From positions 1-7,056 of the forward strand of contig DKEU01000251.1 of NCBI GenBank assembly GCA_002452635.1: DNA of 7,056 bases, read 5' to 3'. Within the stretch, counting starts at the first letter, position 1. Each line of letters begins with the position of its first letter. The translations under genes were made by a program, and so were the position numbers. Positions 6,737 through 7,056 of the stretch are shown in pieces. Below the pieces are notes generated by a model. That model was not told the origin of the DNA and did no database searches. It worked only from the letters and a program-made list of their open reading frames with translations. This stretch comes from Desulfovibrionaceae bacterium UBA6814 (GTDB taxonomy: Bacteria > Desulfobacterota > Desulfovibrionia > Desulfovibrionales > Desulfovibrionaceae).

Positions 6737-7056
6737 ATGATCGACGAACCCGAACTCCCCATTCATATCTCCGACCCGGACGAGCCCCTCGCCGGGGTCT
6801 TTTCCGCCGAGGTGATGACCACCATCGGCGCGGGCGCCACCAAGCGCCGCGTGTCCCAGAAGGTCTACATGTTCGTGGAGGACCTGGGGGACGGCCGGGT
6901 CACGGTGCAGCCCGTGAACAAGAATTTCGTGCCCTCGGGCAAGAAGACCGTGCTCACCCGGGAAAAGCTGCTCAAGGACTACCTGCCCGAACCGTCCATG
7001 TACATGCACAACGTGTCCCCGGCCATGCGCGCCCTGGAGGCCATGGCCGACCGCGG
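6737..7056 (+). CDS. 5' part of a probable tetratricopeptide-repeat protein (runs off the window)
   Basis: The reading frame is open from the ATG at 6737 to the window end, giving 106 complete codons and no stop. The N-terminus reads as an acidic start (MIDEPELPIHISDPDEP), then AGVFSAEVMTTIGAGATKRR, then QKVYMFVEDL, VQPVNKNFVPSG, LTREKLLKDYLPEP and MYMHNVSPAMRALE. From memory this pattern (GVFS..EV...G.G...R, then Q.VY.FVE, then VQP.N.N.VPSG, then a .PEP..Y motif) matches the N-terminal region of Desulfovibrio proteins that carry TPR repeats further along. No TPR is yet visible in the 106 residues seen, so the name depends on that recollection. The gene is 76 bases after the preceding stop, the largest gap in the window, so it may begin a new transcript. 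No convincing -35/-10 pair was found there. Its start is supported by AGGGG six bases upstream. Confidence 0.6.
   Translation, partial: MIDEPELPIHISDPDEPLAGVFSAEVMTTIGAGATKRRVSQKVYMFVEDLGDGRVTVQPVNKNFVPSGKKTVLTREKLLKDYLPEPSMYMHNVSPAMRALEAMADR

Overview
The window reads as a piece of a G+C-rich Gram-negative chromosome. Codons almost always end in G or C, and a sampled stretch at 1021-1080 is 48/60 G+C. A Desulfovibrio-like deltaproteobacterium is the best guess. This rests on the base composition, a stand-alone cobalamin pathway gene, the spike-type genes, and a last, truncated protein whose N-terminus resembles (from memory) the start of Desulfovibrio tetratricopeptide-repeat proteins. The assignment is inference, not proof.

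All nine supported genes lie on the + strand with short gaps or overlaps, so much of the window could be one or two transcription units. Layout: (1) 98-1926, precorrin-8X methylmutase (cbiC) overlapping by 4 bp an M20 metallopeptidase of the ArgE/DapE type. (2) 1949-2920, a lone HsdR-N-like nuclease domain protein of clearly lower G+C, the most foreign-looking gene here. (3) 2987-4270, a radical SAM protein with an N-terminal cobalamin-binding-like domain. (4) 4290-5079, a compact spike module: a 118-residue protein built of octapeptide beta-helix repeats, followed by a PAAR-type tip protein with three internal repeats. (5) 5084-6660, a zinc-ribbon (Trm112-like) plus class I SAM methyltransferase, overlapping by one base a 165-residue protein of unknown function. 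(6) 6737 to the window end, the 5' part of a gene whose N-terminus resembles Desulfovibrio TPR proteins.

The most interesting part is 4290-6660. A trimeric needle and a pseudo-threefold PAAR cap, normally the distal parts of a VgrG-PAAR spike in a contractile injection system such as T6SS, occur here as separate small genes with no VgrG body in view. They are packed against a methyltransferase and an unknown small protein. The proposal that these act together is inference from adjacency.

No rRNA, tRNA, CRISPR array, insertion sequence, attachment site, cobalamin riboswitch or convincing intrinsic terminator was seen. Bases 1-97 hold no gene I can support. No gene-free stretch exceeds 100 bases.
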